Assembly (NCBI GenBank): GCA_958296075.1
Contig: CATQHW010000005.1
Span: forward strand, 1 to 64,000
Reading direction: 5' to 3'
DNA length: 64,000 bases
Origin: an uncultured Spirochaetia bacterium
Lineage (GTDB): Bacteria; Spirochaetota; Spirochaetia; SZUA-6; Bin103
In this document: positions 28,645 through 36,001 of the stretch, in pieces
Position numbering within the stretch: position 1 is the stretch's first letter
Layout: the number at the start of each line of letters is the position of its first letter
Notes under the pieces: generated by a model
Told to the model about the DNA's origin: nothing
The model's input: the letters and a program-made list of their open reading frames with translations, nothing else
The model's database searches: none
Position numbers and translations under genes: made by a program

Positions 28645-28986
28645 CTACCCGATCGCCGCCTCGCCGCGCTCGCCGGAGCGGATGCGGATGCACTCCGGCA
28701 GGTCCAGGACGAAGATCTTTCCGTCGCCGATCGAGTCGGTGCGGGCGCCGCGTATGATCGCGTCGGTGGTGCGGGCGACGAAGTTGTCGTTCACCGCCAC
28801 CTCCAGGCGCACCTTCTTGAGCAGGTTCACCTCGGTCTCGACACCGCGGTAGGTCTCCGTGTAGCCGCGCTGCTGGCCGCAGCCGAGCGCGTTGGTGACC
28901 GACATCTTGTAGACCTCTTGCTGATAGAGCTCCTGTTTCACGTCGTTGAGCTTGTGCGGCTGTATGTACGCGATGATCAGTTTCAC
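28645..28986 (-). CDS. P-II nitrogen regulatory protein lacking Tyr51
   Basis: Trimeric signal protein that binds ATP/ADP and 2-oxoglutarate and gates AmtB. The GTG at 28986 opens [17 protein letters not shown] and gives 113 residues. The T-loop reads [17 protein letters not shown]: Tyr46 is kept, but position 51, the uridylylated tyrosine of enteric P-II proteins, is threonine. The signature [15 protein letters not shown] and the C-terminal [12 protein letters not shown] are intact. Signalling therefore probably depends on ligands and not on uridylylation. It follows amtB by 10 bases, the usual amtB-glnK pairing, although order and residues differ from the enteric type. Confidence 0.93.
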   Translation of the reverse strand: MKLIIAYIQPHKLNDVKQELYQQEVYKMSVTNALGCGQQRGYTETYRGVETEVNLLKKVRLEVAVNDNFVARTTDAIIRGARTDSIGDGKIFVLDLPECIRIRSGERGEAAIG

Positions 28987-28996
28987 GCCTGCCCTC

Positions 28997-30352
28997 CTAT
29001 TGGGATGAGAAGATCTGGAAGCCGGAGTACGCCTCGGCCCCGTGCTCGCCGATGTCCAGTCCGCGCAGCTCGTCCTCGCGGCTGACGCGCAGCCCCATGA
29101 CGCCCTTGATCGCCGTGAACAGCACGAATCCGGCCGCCATCGACCAGGCGAAGACCGCCAGCACACCCACGAACTGCACGCCGAGCTGCGCCGCGCCGCC
29201 GCCGAAGAACAGGCCCGCGACGCCGCCGATCGCCTCATCGGCGAACAGCCCGACCGCCAGGGTGCCCCAGGCGCCGCAGACGCCGTGCGCGGAGACCGCG
29301 CCGATCGGATCGTCGATCCGGCACACCTTGTCGAGCAGCTCGACCGACAGCACGACCACCACGCCGCCGATCAGGCCGATGAGGACCGACATGGCCGGCG
29401 ACACGTACGCGCACCCGGCGGTGATCGACACCAAGCCGGCGATCGCGCCGTTGAGCGCGAAGGTGGGATCGGGTTTGCGGAACCAGAGCCAGGCGGTGAA
29501 CAGCGCGGCGACCGCGCCGGCGGCGGCCGCCACGTTGGTGTTGAGCGCGATCATGGCGATGCTCAGGTCGGTCCCGGCCACGGTGCTTCCGGCGTTGAAC
29601 CCGAACCATCCGAACCAGAGGATGAAGACCCCCAGCGAGGCCAGCGGCAGACTGTGGCCCGGAATGGCGCGCGCGGTCAGGCCGGCGCCGTTCTTCACGT
29701 ACTTGCCGACCCGCGGGCCCACCACGATGGCGCCGGCCAGACCCAGCCAGCCGCCGGTCGAATGGACGACCGTGGAACCGGCGAAGTCGGCGAAGCCGGG
29801 GCCCAGGTTGGACAGCCAGCCGCCGCCCCAGATCCAGTGTCCGACGACCGGATAGATCAACGCGGTCACGAACACGCTGTAGACCATGTAGGCAGGAAAT
29901 CGGGTCCGTTCGGCCACGGAGCCGGAGACGATAGTCGCCGCCGTGGCGGCGAACACCGCCTGGAACAGCCAGAACGCGAAGGTCGATGCGCCGCCGGTGC
30001 CGGCGGCGCTGGTGTCGGCCAGGAAGAAGTCGCTGGCACCGAACAGGCCGGCCTGGCTGGCGCCGAACATCAGCGCGTAGCCGACCGCCCAGAACGCCAG
30101 CGATCCGATCGAGAAGTCCATCAGGTTCTTCATCAGGATGTTGGCGGCGTTCTTGGCCCGCGTGAGGCCGGTTTCGAGCATCGCGAAGCCGGCCTGCATC
30201 AGGAATACCAGGATGGCGGCGAGCAGTATCCATACCGTGTCGATCGCCAGAGCGTTGGACTCGGCCGTCGCGTCGTCCGCGAACGCGGCGGCGGCGATGG
30301 CCAGCCCCAGCGCGACCAGGACGCGGCGCGTGGGTGGGTGCAGTAGTTTCAT
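28997..30352 (-). CDS. amtB: Ammonium transporter AmtB
   Basis: Trimeric inner-membrane ammonium channel. The 451 residues have an N-terminal signal peptide ([15 protein letters not shown]) and eleven expected membrane segments. Family motifs include [29 protein letters not shown] and [12 protein letters not shown], and [17 protein letters not shown] carries the conserved histidine. The ATG at 30352 has no ribosome-binding site: the preceding bases read AAGCGAAGCGT. The predicted sigma54 start point falls at or one base before this ATG, so the message may be leaderless. It lies downstream of the sigma54 activator gene and upstream of the P-II gene. Confidence 0.95.
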   Translation of the reverse strand: MKLLHPPTRRVLVALGLAIAAAAFADDATAESNALAIDTVWILLAAILVFLMQAGFAMLETGLTRAKNAANILMKNLMDFSIGSLAFWAVGYALMFGASQAGLFGASDFFLADTSAAGTGGASTFAFWLFQAVFAATAATIVSGSVAERTRFPAYMVYSVFVTALIYPVVGHWIWGGGWLSNLGPGFADFAGSTVVHSTGGWLGLAGAIVVGPRVGKYVKNGAGLTARAIPGHSLPLASLGVFILWFGWFGFNAGSTVAGTDLSIAMIALNTNVAAAAGAVAALFTAWLWFRKPDPTFALNGAIAGLVSITAGCAYVSPAMSVLIGLIGGVVVVLSVELLDKVCRIDDPIGAVSAHGVCGAWGTLAVGLFADEAIGGVAGLFFGGGAAQLGVQFVGVLAVFAWSMAAGFVLFTAIKGVMGLRVSREDELRGLDIGEHGAEAYSGFQIFSSQ

Positions 30353-30363
30353 ACGCTTCGCTT

Positions 30364-30379
30364 AGCAATAAGCGTGCCA
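30364..30379 (-). promoter_or_regulatory. Sigma54 (RpoN) promoter of amtB
   Basis: On the minus strand the bases read TGGCACGCTTATTGCT, a full match to the TGGCACG-N4-TTGCW consensus with GG and GC exactly 10 bases apart. The expected start of transcription is 30353-30352, at the A of the amtB ATG. Confidence 0.88.
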
Positions 30380-30414
30380 GACAGCCCGGCGGCCCGGCGG
30401 GACGGTTAGGGACG

Positions 30415-30486
30415 GACCGAACGGCAGGAGTGATGCGCTGATCCTACCGTTCGGTATCTTTGAGTGTCAGATCATACCGTTTGGTA
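30415..30486. promoter_or_regulatory. Three palindromic activator sites spaced 30 bp
   Basis: GACCGAACGGCA (30415), TACCGTTCGGTA (30445) and TACCGTTTGGTA (30475) start exactly 30 bases apart, close to three helical turns. They lie about 60-135 bases upstream of the predicted amtB transcription start, where enhancer-binding proteins normally bind. The first copy is degenerate at its ends. The core differs from the NtrC and NifA consensus sites I know. Confidence 0.65.
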
Positions 30487-30490
30487 GTTT

Positions 30491-30507
30491 CGGTCGGTCG
30501 GTCGGTC
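30491..30507 (+). repeat. CGGT tetranucleotide repeat
   Basis: (CGGT)x4 plus C, next to the third palindrome and just past the stop of the sigma54 activator gene. A repeat of this kind can vary in copy number by slippage. Confidence 0.7.
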
Positions 30508-30510
30508 CCT

Positions 30511-32040
30511 TCAGGTACGGAACCGCGCCGGATCGATGCGGTACTTGCGGACCCGCAGGCCCATGATCCGCTCGGTGGCGCCGAGCCGCCGGCCGGCGGC
30601 CGCAATGTTGCCGCGCGCCCACTTGAGCGCCTCTTCGATCAGCTCCCGCTCGACGCGCGCGACCATCGACTGGAGCGTCCCTGGCGGTCCGGTGCCGGTG
30701 GCGTCGGCGGTCTGCAGGCTCGGCGGCAGATGGTGGCCGTGGATCACCTGATCGATGGACAGCAGCGCGGCGCGCTCGATGCAGTTCTCCAACTCGCGCA
30801 CGTTGCCCGGCCAGTGGTAGCTCATCAGCATGTCGATCGCCGGCGTGGAGATGCGGCGCACCCCGTAGCGCTCCACGAAGCGGTCGGCGAGTTGCATGAT
30901 GTCGCTCTTGCGCTCGCGCAGCGGGGGGATGTGGACGGGAAAGACCGCCAGGCGGTAGTAGAGGTCGGCGCGGAACAGCTCCCGTTCCAGCAACTTCTCC
31001 AGGTTGCGGTTGGTGGCGGCGATCACCCGCACGTCGCTGCGAATGGTGGCCGTGCCGCCCACCCGTTCGAACTCCCGCTCCTGCAGCACGCGCAGCAGCT
31101 TCACCTGTACGTGCGGGGCCAAGTCGCCGATCTCGTCCAGAAGTACGGTACCGCCGTGCGCGAGCTCGAAACGGCCCTTGCGCGAGGTGATCGCGCCGGT
31201 GAACGCGCCGCGCTCGTGTCCGAACAGCTCGCTCTCGATGACCGAATCGGGCAGCGCCGCGACGTTGACCTTGACGAACGGACGCTCGGCGCGCGGGCTG
31301 TTGTAGTGGATGGCATGCGCGACCAGATCCTTGCCGGTGCCGGTCTCTCCCCGTATCAACACGGTCGCTTCGCTGCCGGCCACGTGCTCGATGAGCCGAT
31401 AGACGGCGCGCATCGCCTCCGAGTTGCCGATGATGTTCGACGGCCGGAAGCGGGACTGCAGCTCGCCGCGCAGGCGGTCGTTCTCGGCCGCCAGCCGTTG
31501 CCGCTGCTCTTCGGCCATCTGGCGCAGCTTGACCGCCTGCGCGATCATCGACGCGACGATGGAGAGCAGGCGCACGATGTCCTCCGAGGCGGCCGGCTCC
31601 GAAAGCCGTCCCGTGGCCAGCGCGCCGACCACCTGATTGCCGAGCTTGATCGGCACGCAGGTGAACGACTCCTCTGCCGCTTGCTCGGTATCGATGGCGC
31701 CGGTGCGATTGAGGAACAGCGGCTCGGCCGCCACGTTGGGCACCACCACCGGCTGGCCGGTCTCGATCACGCGGCCGATGATCCCTTCGCCCATCTTGTA
31801 GCGGCCGCGCTCCCGTTGCAGCGCCGACAGGCCGAGAGCGGCCTCGATCGAGATCTCCCCGGTCTCGCGGTTGAGCAGGCTGAGGACGCCGATGCGCACG
31901 CCCAGCCGGTTCCGCAGCTCCTCCAGGACCGGACCGACCACCTCGCGCAGGTCGAGGCTCTCGTCGAGGATACGGCTGACCTGGAACAGCAGGGTCAACT
32001 CGCCGACGTCGCCGCGCACGCCGGCCGGAGCGCCGATCAT
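30511..32040 (-). CDS. GAF-domain sigma54-dependent activator (NifA/NtrC-like)
   Basis: Enhancer-binding transcription activator. ATG 32040, preceded by GGGG, gives 509 residues. An N-terminal GAF domain (about 15-180; MGEGIIGRVIETGQPVVVPNV) is followed by a coiled linker. The AAA+ domain has Walker A GETGTGKD, the sigma54-contact loop ERGAFTGA and Walker B GGTVLLDEIGD, and the C-terminal Fis-type helix-turn-helix contains GNIAAAGRRLG. Family resemblance is strongest to NifA, but no nitrogenase genes are present. Its place directly upstream of a sigma54 promoter with repeated palindromes makes amtB and the P-II gene the likely targets. Confidence 0.92.
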   Translation of the reverse strand: MIGAPAGVRGDVGELTLLFQVSRILDESLDLREVVGPVLEELRNRLGVRIGVLSLLNRETGEISIEAALGLSALQRERGRYKMGEGIIGRVIETGQPVVVPNVAAEPLFLNRTGAIDTEQAAEESFTCVPIKLGNQVVGALATGRLSEPAASEDIVRLLSIVASMIAQAVKLRQMAEEQRQRLAAENDRLRGELQSRFRPSNIIGNSEAMRAVYRLIEHVAGSEATVLIRGETGTGKDLVAHAIHYNSPRAERPFVKVNVAALPDSVIESELFGHERGAFTGAITSRKGRFELAHGGTVLLDEIGDLAPHVQVKLLRVLQEREFERVGGTATIRSDVRVIAATNRNLEKLLERELFRADLYYRLAVFPVHIPPLRERKSDIMQLADRFVERYGVRRISTPAIDMLMSYHWPGNVRELENCIERAALLSIDQVIHGHHLPPSLQTADATGTGPPGTLQSMVARVERELIEEALKWARGNIAAAGRRLGATERIMGLRVRKYRIDPARFRT

Positions 32041-32129
32041 ATCCCCGCACACAGGGCACGAGTCGGCGGAGCCCTGTCAACCCGAGGTTCGCGTTGACCG
32101 GGTGATACGCCGGCCGTATCCTGTGCCGC

Positions 32130-33479
32130 GTGTCCGAGCCACCGGCTATTCATCCGCTCGCCGCCGCCCTCAACCGGGTCCTGGAGCCGACCGCGATCGG
32201 CCGCTCCCTGTCCCGGTTGGGCACTCGGCTCTACTTCCCCAAGGGTGTCGTGGCGCAGTCGGCCGAAGCGGCCGAGCATGCCGGCCGCTTCAACGCCACC
32301 GTGGGGCTGGCCGCCCGCGGCGGCGAGCCGATGCACCTGCCGTCGATCGCCGAACGGTTGCCTGACCTGACCGCCGAAGAGGCGTTCGCGTACGCCCCCA
32401 CGGCCGGGATTCCGAAGCTGCGCGACCGGTGGGCGGCCGAGTTGCGCGCCAAGAACCCGTCGCTGGCGTCGGCGGTGTCGAGGCCGGTCGTGACCGCCGG
32501 CCTGACCGCCGGCATCGCGATGGCGGCCGATCTGTTCGTGGACGCCGGCGATCCGGTGCTGCTGCCGGACCTGGTGTGGGGCAACTACCGGTTGATCATG
32601 GGCGAACGGCGCGGCGCGCGCGTGGACAGCTATCGGTTCTTTGATCCGGCCAACGCCGCCATGAACGTGGCTGCGGTGGAAGGGGCGCTCGCCGCGTATC
32701 CGGCCGGCGCCAAGGTCGTGATGATGTTCAACTTCCCGCATAACCCGACCGGCTACTCGCCGGACCGGGCGGAGGCGGAACGGCTGATCTCCGCCCTGGG
32801 ACGAGCGGCCGATCGCGACCTGCGCCTGGTGGTGCTGGTCGATGACGCCTATCACGGTCTGTTCTACGAAGCGGAAACGCTGAAAGAATCGCTGTTCGCG
32901 CGCCTCGCGGACCTGCACCGGAACCTGCTGGCGGTAAAGGTCGACGGACCGACCAAGGAGGAGTACGTCTGGGGCTTTCGGATCGGCTTCGTCACCGTCG
33001 GCTCCGCCGGGCTGGCCGCCGGCCACTACGGGGCGTTCGAGCAGAAGGCGATGGCGGCGATCCGTTCCACGGTGTCGAGCGCCAACCGCATGGCCCAGCA
33101 CCTGGTGCTGGCCGCCCTGGACCACCCGGAGCACGAGCGGCAGCGCGCCGCGAACTGGGAGGAGCTGCGGCGGCGCTACCTGACCACGGCGCGCGAACTC
33201 GGCAGGCGGTCGAGCGCGGCGATTCGGCCCCTGCCGTTCAACTCCGGCTATTTCATGTGCTTCCACCTGCCGGACGGGACCGCCGAAGAGGTTCGGCGCT
33301 ACCTGCTGTACGAGCGCGGCATCGGCACCATCTCGGTCGACGCAAAGCATCTGCGCGTGGCGTTCGCGGGGGTCGACACCGGCGACCTGCCGGAGTTGTA
33401 CGCCGAAATCTACGCCGCCGCCGAGCGGTGTGCGGTGCGGCACGGCGAGCCCGGAGGCGCCGCGGCGGCGCGGCGCTGA
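32130..33479 (+). CDS. PLP-dependent aminotransferase class I/II-like protein
   Basis: Fold-type I PLP enzyme. The GTG start at 32130 gives 449 residues. NFPHNPTGYS carries the Asn of the cofactor site, VVLVDDAYHGLFYE has the Asp, and KVDGPTKEEYVWGFRIGF holds the lysine that would bind PLP and the family Arg. The substrate is unknown. The N-terminal 60 residues are specific to this subgroup. It is divergent from the sigma54 activator gene and stands alone. Confidence 0.85.
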   Translation: MSEPPAIHPLAAALNRVLEPTAIGRSLSRLGTRLYFPKGVVAQSAEAAEHAGRFNATVGLAARGGEPMHLPSIAERLPDLTAEEAFAYAPTAGIPKLRDRWAAELRAKNPSLASAVSRPVVTAGLTAGIAMAADLFVDAGDPVLLPDLVWGNYRLIMGERRGARVDSYRFFDPANAAMNVAAVEGALAAYPAGAKVVMMFNFPHNPTGYSPDRAEAERLISALGRAADRDLRLVVLVDDAYHGLFYEAETLKESLFARLADLHRNLLAVKVDGPTKEEYVWGFRIGFVTVGSAGLAAGHYGAFEQKAMAAIRSTVSSANRMAQHLVLAALDHPEHERQRAANWEELRRRYLTTARELGRRSSAAIRPLPFNSGYFMCFHLPDGTAEEVRRYLLYERGIGTISVDAKHLRVAFAGVDTGDLPELYAEIYAAAERCAVRHGEPGGAAAARR

Positions 33480-33515
33480 TCGGCGACGGATCGATCCGGC
33501 GGTGTTGAGCCGGCC

Positions 33516-34772
33516 GTGTTGATCCGGTGGGCGGGACGGGCGGCGTTCGGCTTGGGCCTCGCCGGCTGCCTGGCCGCCTGTTCGCCGTGGTCCGGCACGC
33601 TGGTCCGAGTCGACACCGCCAACCCGGATGTCGCCGCGTACGCCGAACGCTACAACGTGGCTCAGGACCGGTACCTCGTCCTCACCCGGTACGTCGGCGG
33701 CCCGGCCGAGCTGCTCGCGCGTGGCGGCAGCGACGCCGACGTGCTGATCGGGCCGGGACTTGCCGGCGGCGACTTGGCGCGGCGGGTGCGGCCGCTCGAC
33801 CGATTGTTCCGATCCGGCCTCCTGGACGCGGCCGCCTTCTTTCCCGCCCTGCTGCGGTCGGGTCGGGTGGGCGGCGCCCAGCGAGCCTTGCCCCTGTCGT
33901 TTCGCCTTCCCCTGGTCGTCGTGCGCGCGCGCGACGGCGACCTCCCGTCGTTCGCGGTCACCCCGGAGGAGTTGGCCGCGCGCGATGCGGCGGCGTTCGG
34001 TTGGGACGTGGAGTTGGTATACCGCTCAGCGGTGTTCTACGGCGCCGGCTTCCGCCTGCTGCCGGACGGCCGGATCGGCCTCGAACCGGGCGCGGTCGGC
34101 CGGGCGGTCGACATGGCGCGCCGGTTGACCGCCGCCGCGTCCGGCGGTCCGTTCGAGGCTCCGCTGCTCGCCTCGCCGCTCCACGGCGCGCCGCGCACCC
34201 GCCCGCTCGTGGAGCTCCTGGACGGCCGGATCGACTTCTTCGCGACCGATCTGCAGGGGTTTCTGGACATTCCCGACGAACGGCGCGGCCTGCTCGGCTT
34301 CCGGTGGTTCGGCAGGGAGGAGCGGTTGCAGCCGAGCGACGACGTCACCTATGCGGCGATCCGTGCGCGCGCCCGCAATCCACGCGGCGCGCAGTCGTTC
34401 CTGCTGTGGCTGTTCGATCCGGCGACGCAGGCCGCACTGCTCGACTTCAGCCGTCGCGAGCAACTCACCGGGTTCGGCATCGCCGGCGGATTGCCGGCCC
34501 TGACCGAGGTGGCCGCGCGCAAGGTCGCCTTCCGCTACCCCTTCATGCTCGGGCGCGTGCCGGCCGCGGCCGAGTTGACCGCTCCGGCCGCGCTCAGCGC
34601 CGACTGGAGAGCGCTGCGCGACGCGGTGGTGCTGCCGTGGCTGCGCGCGGCGGTGCAAGGCGCCGAGCAGCAGCCGCTGGCGCGGACGATCGACGACTGG
34701 CGGCAGCGGCGCAGCGCCGCCGCCGCGGATACGGAACACATCGCCCCGCGAACCGCCGCGACGGCGCGTTGA
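33516..34772 (+). CDS. Lipoprotein resembling an extracellular solute-binding protein
   Basis: The 418-residue product opens with a signal peptide ending in LAGCLAACS; one of the two cysteines would be lipidated, more likely that in LAAC. The layout of the mature part, including DADVLIGPG near residue 75 and FLLWLFDPATQAALLDF near 290, is that of ABC-transporter sugar-binding proteins, but similarity is faint. It precedes the MsmK/UgpC-type ATPase gene by 83 bases. No permease is present. I do not recognise the ligand. GTG 33516 has no clear ribosome-binding site, so the start is uncertain by a few codons. Confidence 0.6.
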   Translation: MLIRWAGRAAFGLGLAGCLAACSPWSGTLVRVDTANPDVAAYAERYNVAQDRYLVLTRYVGGPAELLARGGSDADVLIGPGLAGGDLARRVRPLDRLFRSGLLDAAAFFPALLRSGRVGGAQRALPLSFRLPLVVVRARDGDLPSFAVTPEELAARDAAAFGWDVELVYRSAVFYGAGFRLLPDGRIGLEPGAVGRAVDMARRLTAAASGGPFEAPLLASPLHGAPRTRPLVELLDGRIDFFATDLQGFLDIPDERRGLLGFRWFGREERLQPSDDVTYAAIRARARNPRGAQSFLLWLFDPATQAALLDFSRREQLTGFGIAGGLPALTEVAARKVAFRYPFMLGRVPAAAELTAPAALSADWRALRDAVVLPWLRAAVQGAEQQPLARTIDDWRQRRSAAAADTEHIAPRTAATAR

Positions 34773-34855
34773 CACGGATGCGAAGGGCCGGTAGTCTCAG
34801 CCAAACACGACACTGCCGGGCGTGGTCTCCATGCTCGGCTCGGGAGAGAGACAGT

Positions 34856-35968
34856 ATGGCCACCGTTGAGCTCCAAAACCTTTCCAAGATATACGAAGGC
34901 GGGGTGAAGGCGGTCGATAACGCCAACATCAGCGTACAGGACAAGGAGTTCCTGGTACTCGTCGGCCCGTCCGGATGCGGCAAGACGACGACCCTGCGCT
35001 GCATCGCCGGCCTCGAGGAGATCACCGACGGCGAACTGACGATCGACGGCAAGCGCATGAACGACGTCGCGCCCAAGGATCGCGACATCGCCATGGTATT
35101 CCAGAACTACGCGCTGTATCCGCACATGTCGGTTTACGAGAACATGGCCTTCGGGCTGAAGATCAGGAAGTACCCGCGCAGCGAGATCGAAACCCGCGTG
35201 CGGGACGCGGCGCAGATACTCGACATCGAAGAGTTGCTGGAACGGAAGCCCAAGGCGCTGTCCGGCGGCCAGCGGCAGCGCGTCGCGGTCGGCCGGGCGA
35301 TCGTCCGCAAGCCCAAGGTGTTCCTGTTCGACGAGCCGCTCTCCAACCTCGACGCCAAGCTGCGGGTGCAGATGCGCGCGGAGTTGGCGTCCCTGCATAC
35401 CCGCCTGCAGGCGACCATGGTCTACGTCACCCACGACCAGGTGGAAGCTATGACCATGGGCGACCGCATCGTGGTGATGCGCGACGGGGTGATCCAGCAG
35501 ATCGGTACGCCGCTCGCGCTGTACAACACGCCGGTCAACCGGTTCGTCGCCGGGTTCATCGGATCGCCGCCGATGAACATCATGAAGGTCAACTTGAAGG
35601 AATCGAGCGGCGGACTGGTCGTCGACGACGATGGCTTGCAGATCGACGTAGCCGCCGTTCACCAGGACCGTTTGCGGTCGCACGTGGGACGGGACGTGCT
35701 GCTCGGCATACGGCCGGAGGACCTGACCTACGCGGAGGAAACGCGCGGCGGCGCGATCAAGGCGTCGGTCGACGTGGTCGAGCCGCTGGGCGCAGAGACG
35801 CACGTCTACCTGACGGTCGGGTCCAATACGCTCATCGCCAAGGTGGCGCCCGACGTCGACGTACGGGTCGGCACGGAGATATCGTTGCGGCCGAACATGG
35901 ACCGGGTTCATTACTTTGACGTGGAGACGGAAGCGTCTCTCACCCAGGCTGCTGCGGCCACCGTCTGA
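34856..35968 (+). CDS. Sugar ABC transporter ATPase, UgpC/MsmK type, orphan
   Basis: ATPase subunit that powers CUT1-type sugar or glycerol-3-phosphate importers. ATG 34856 gives 370 residues. Walker A is GPSGCGKTT at about 37-45, followed by the Q-loop in VFQNYALYPHMSVYENM, signature KALSGGQRQRVAVGRA, Walker B VFLFDEPLSNLDAKLR, and a C-terminal TOBE regulatory domain (LLGIRPEDL). No permease genes lie beside it, so one ATPase may serve several transporters, as MsmK does in some firmicutes. A GGAGAGAGAC ribosome-binding region precedes the start. Confidence 0.93.
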   Translation: MATVELQNLSKIYEGGVKAVDNANISVQDKEFLVLVGPSGCGKTTTLRCIAGLEEITDGELTIDGKRMNDVAPKDRDIAMVFQNYALYPHMSVYENMAFGLKIRKYPRSEIETRVRDAAQILDIEELLERKPKALSGGQRQRVAVGRAIVRKPKVFLFDEPLSNLDAKLRVQMRAELASLHTRLQATMVYVTHDQVEAMTMGDRIVVMRDGVIQQIGTPLALYNTPVNRFVAGFIGSPPMNIMKVNLKESSGGLVVDDDGLQIDVAAVHQDRLRSHVGRDVLLGIRPEDLTYAEETRGGAIKASVDVVEPLGAETHVYLTVGSNTLIAKVAPDVDVRVGTEISLRPNMDRVHYFDVETEASLTQAAAATV

Positions 35969-36001
35969 CACGAAACGAAAAAGGCAGGTACGGGCGATCA
36001 C

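Noticed and set aside
30511-32040. Activator as true NifA of a nitrogen-fixation island
   Set aside because: No nif structural or assembly genes are in the window; only GAF-AAA-HTH family resemblance supports the name.
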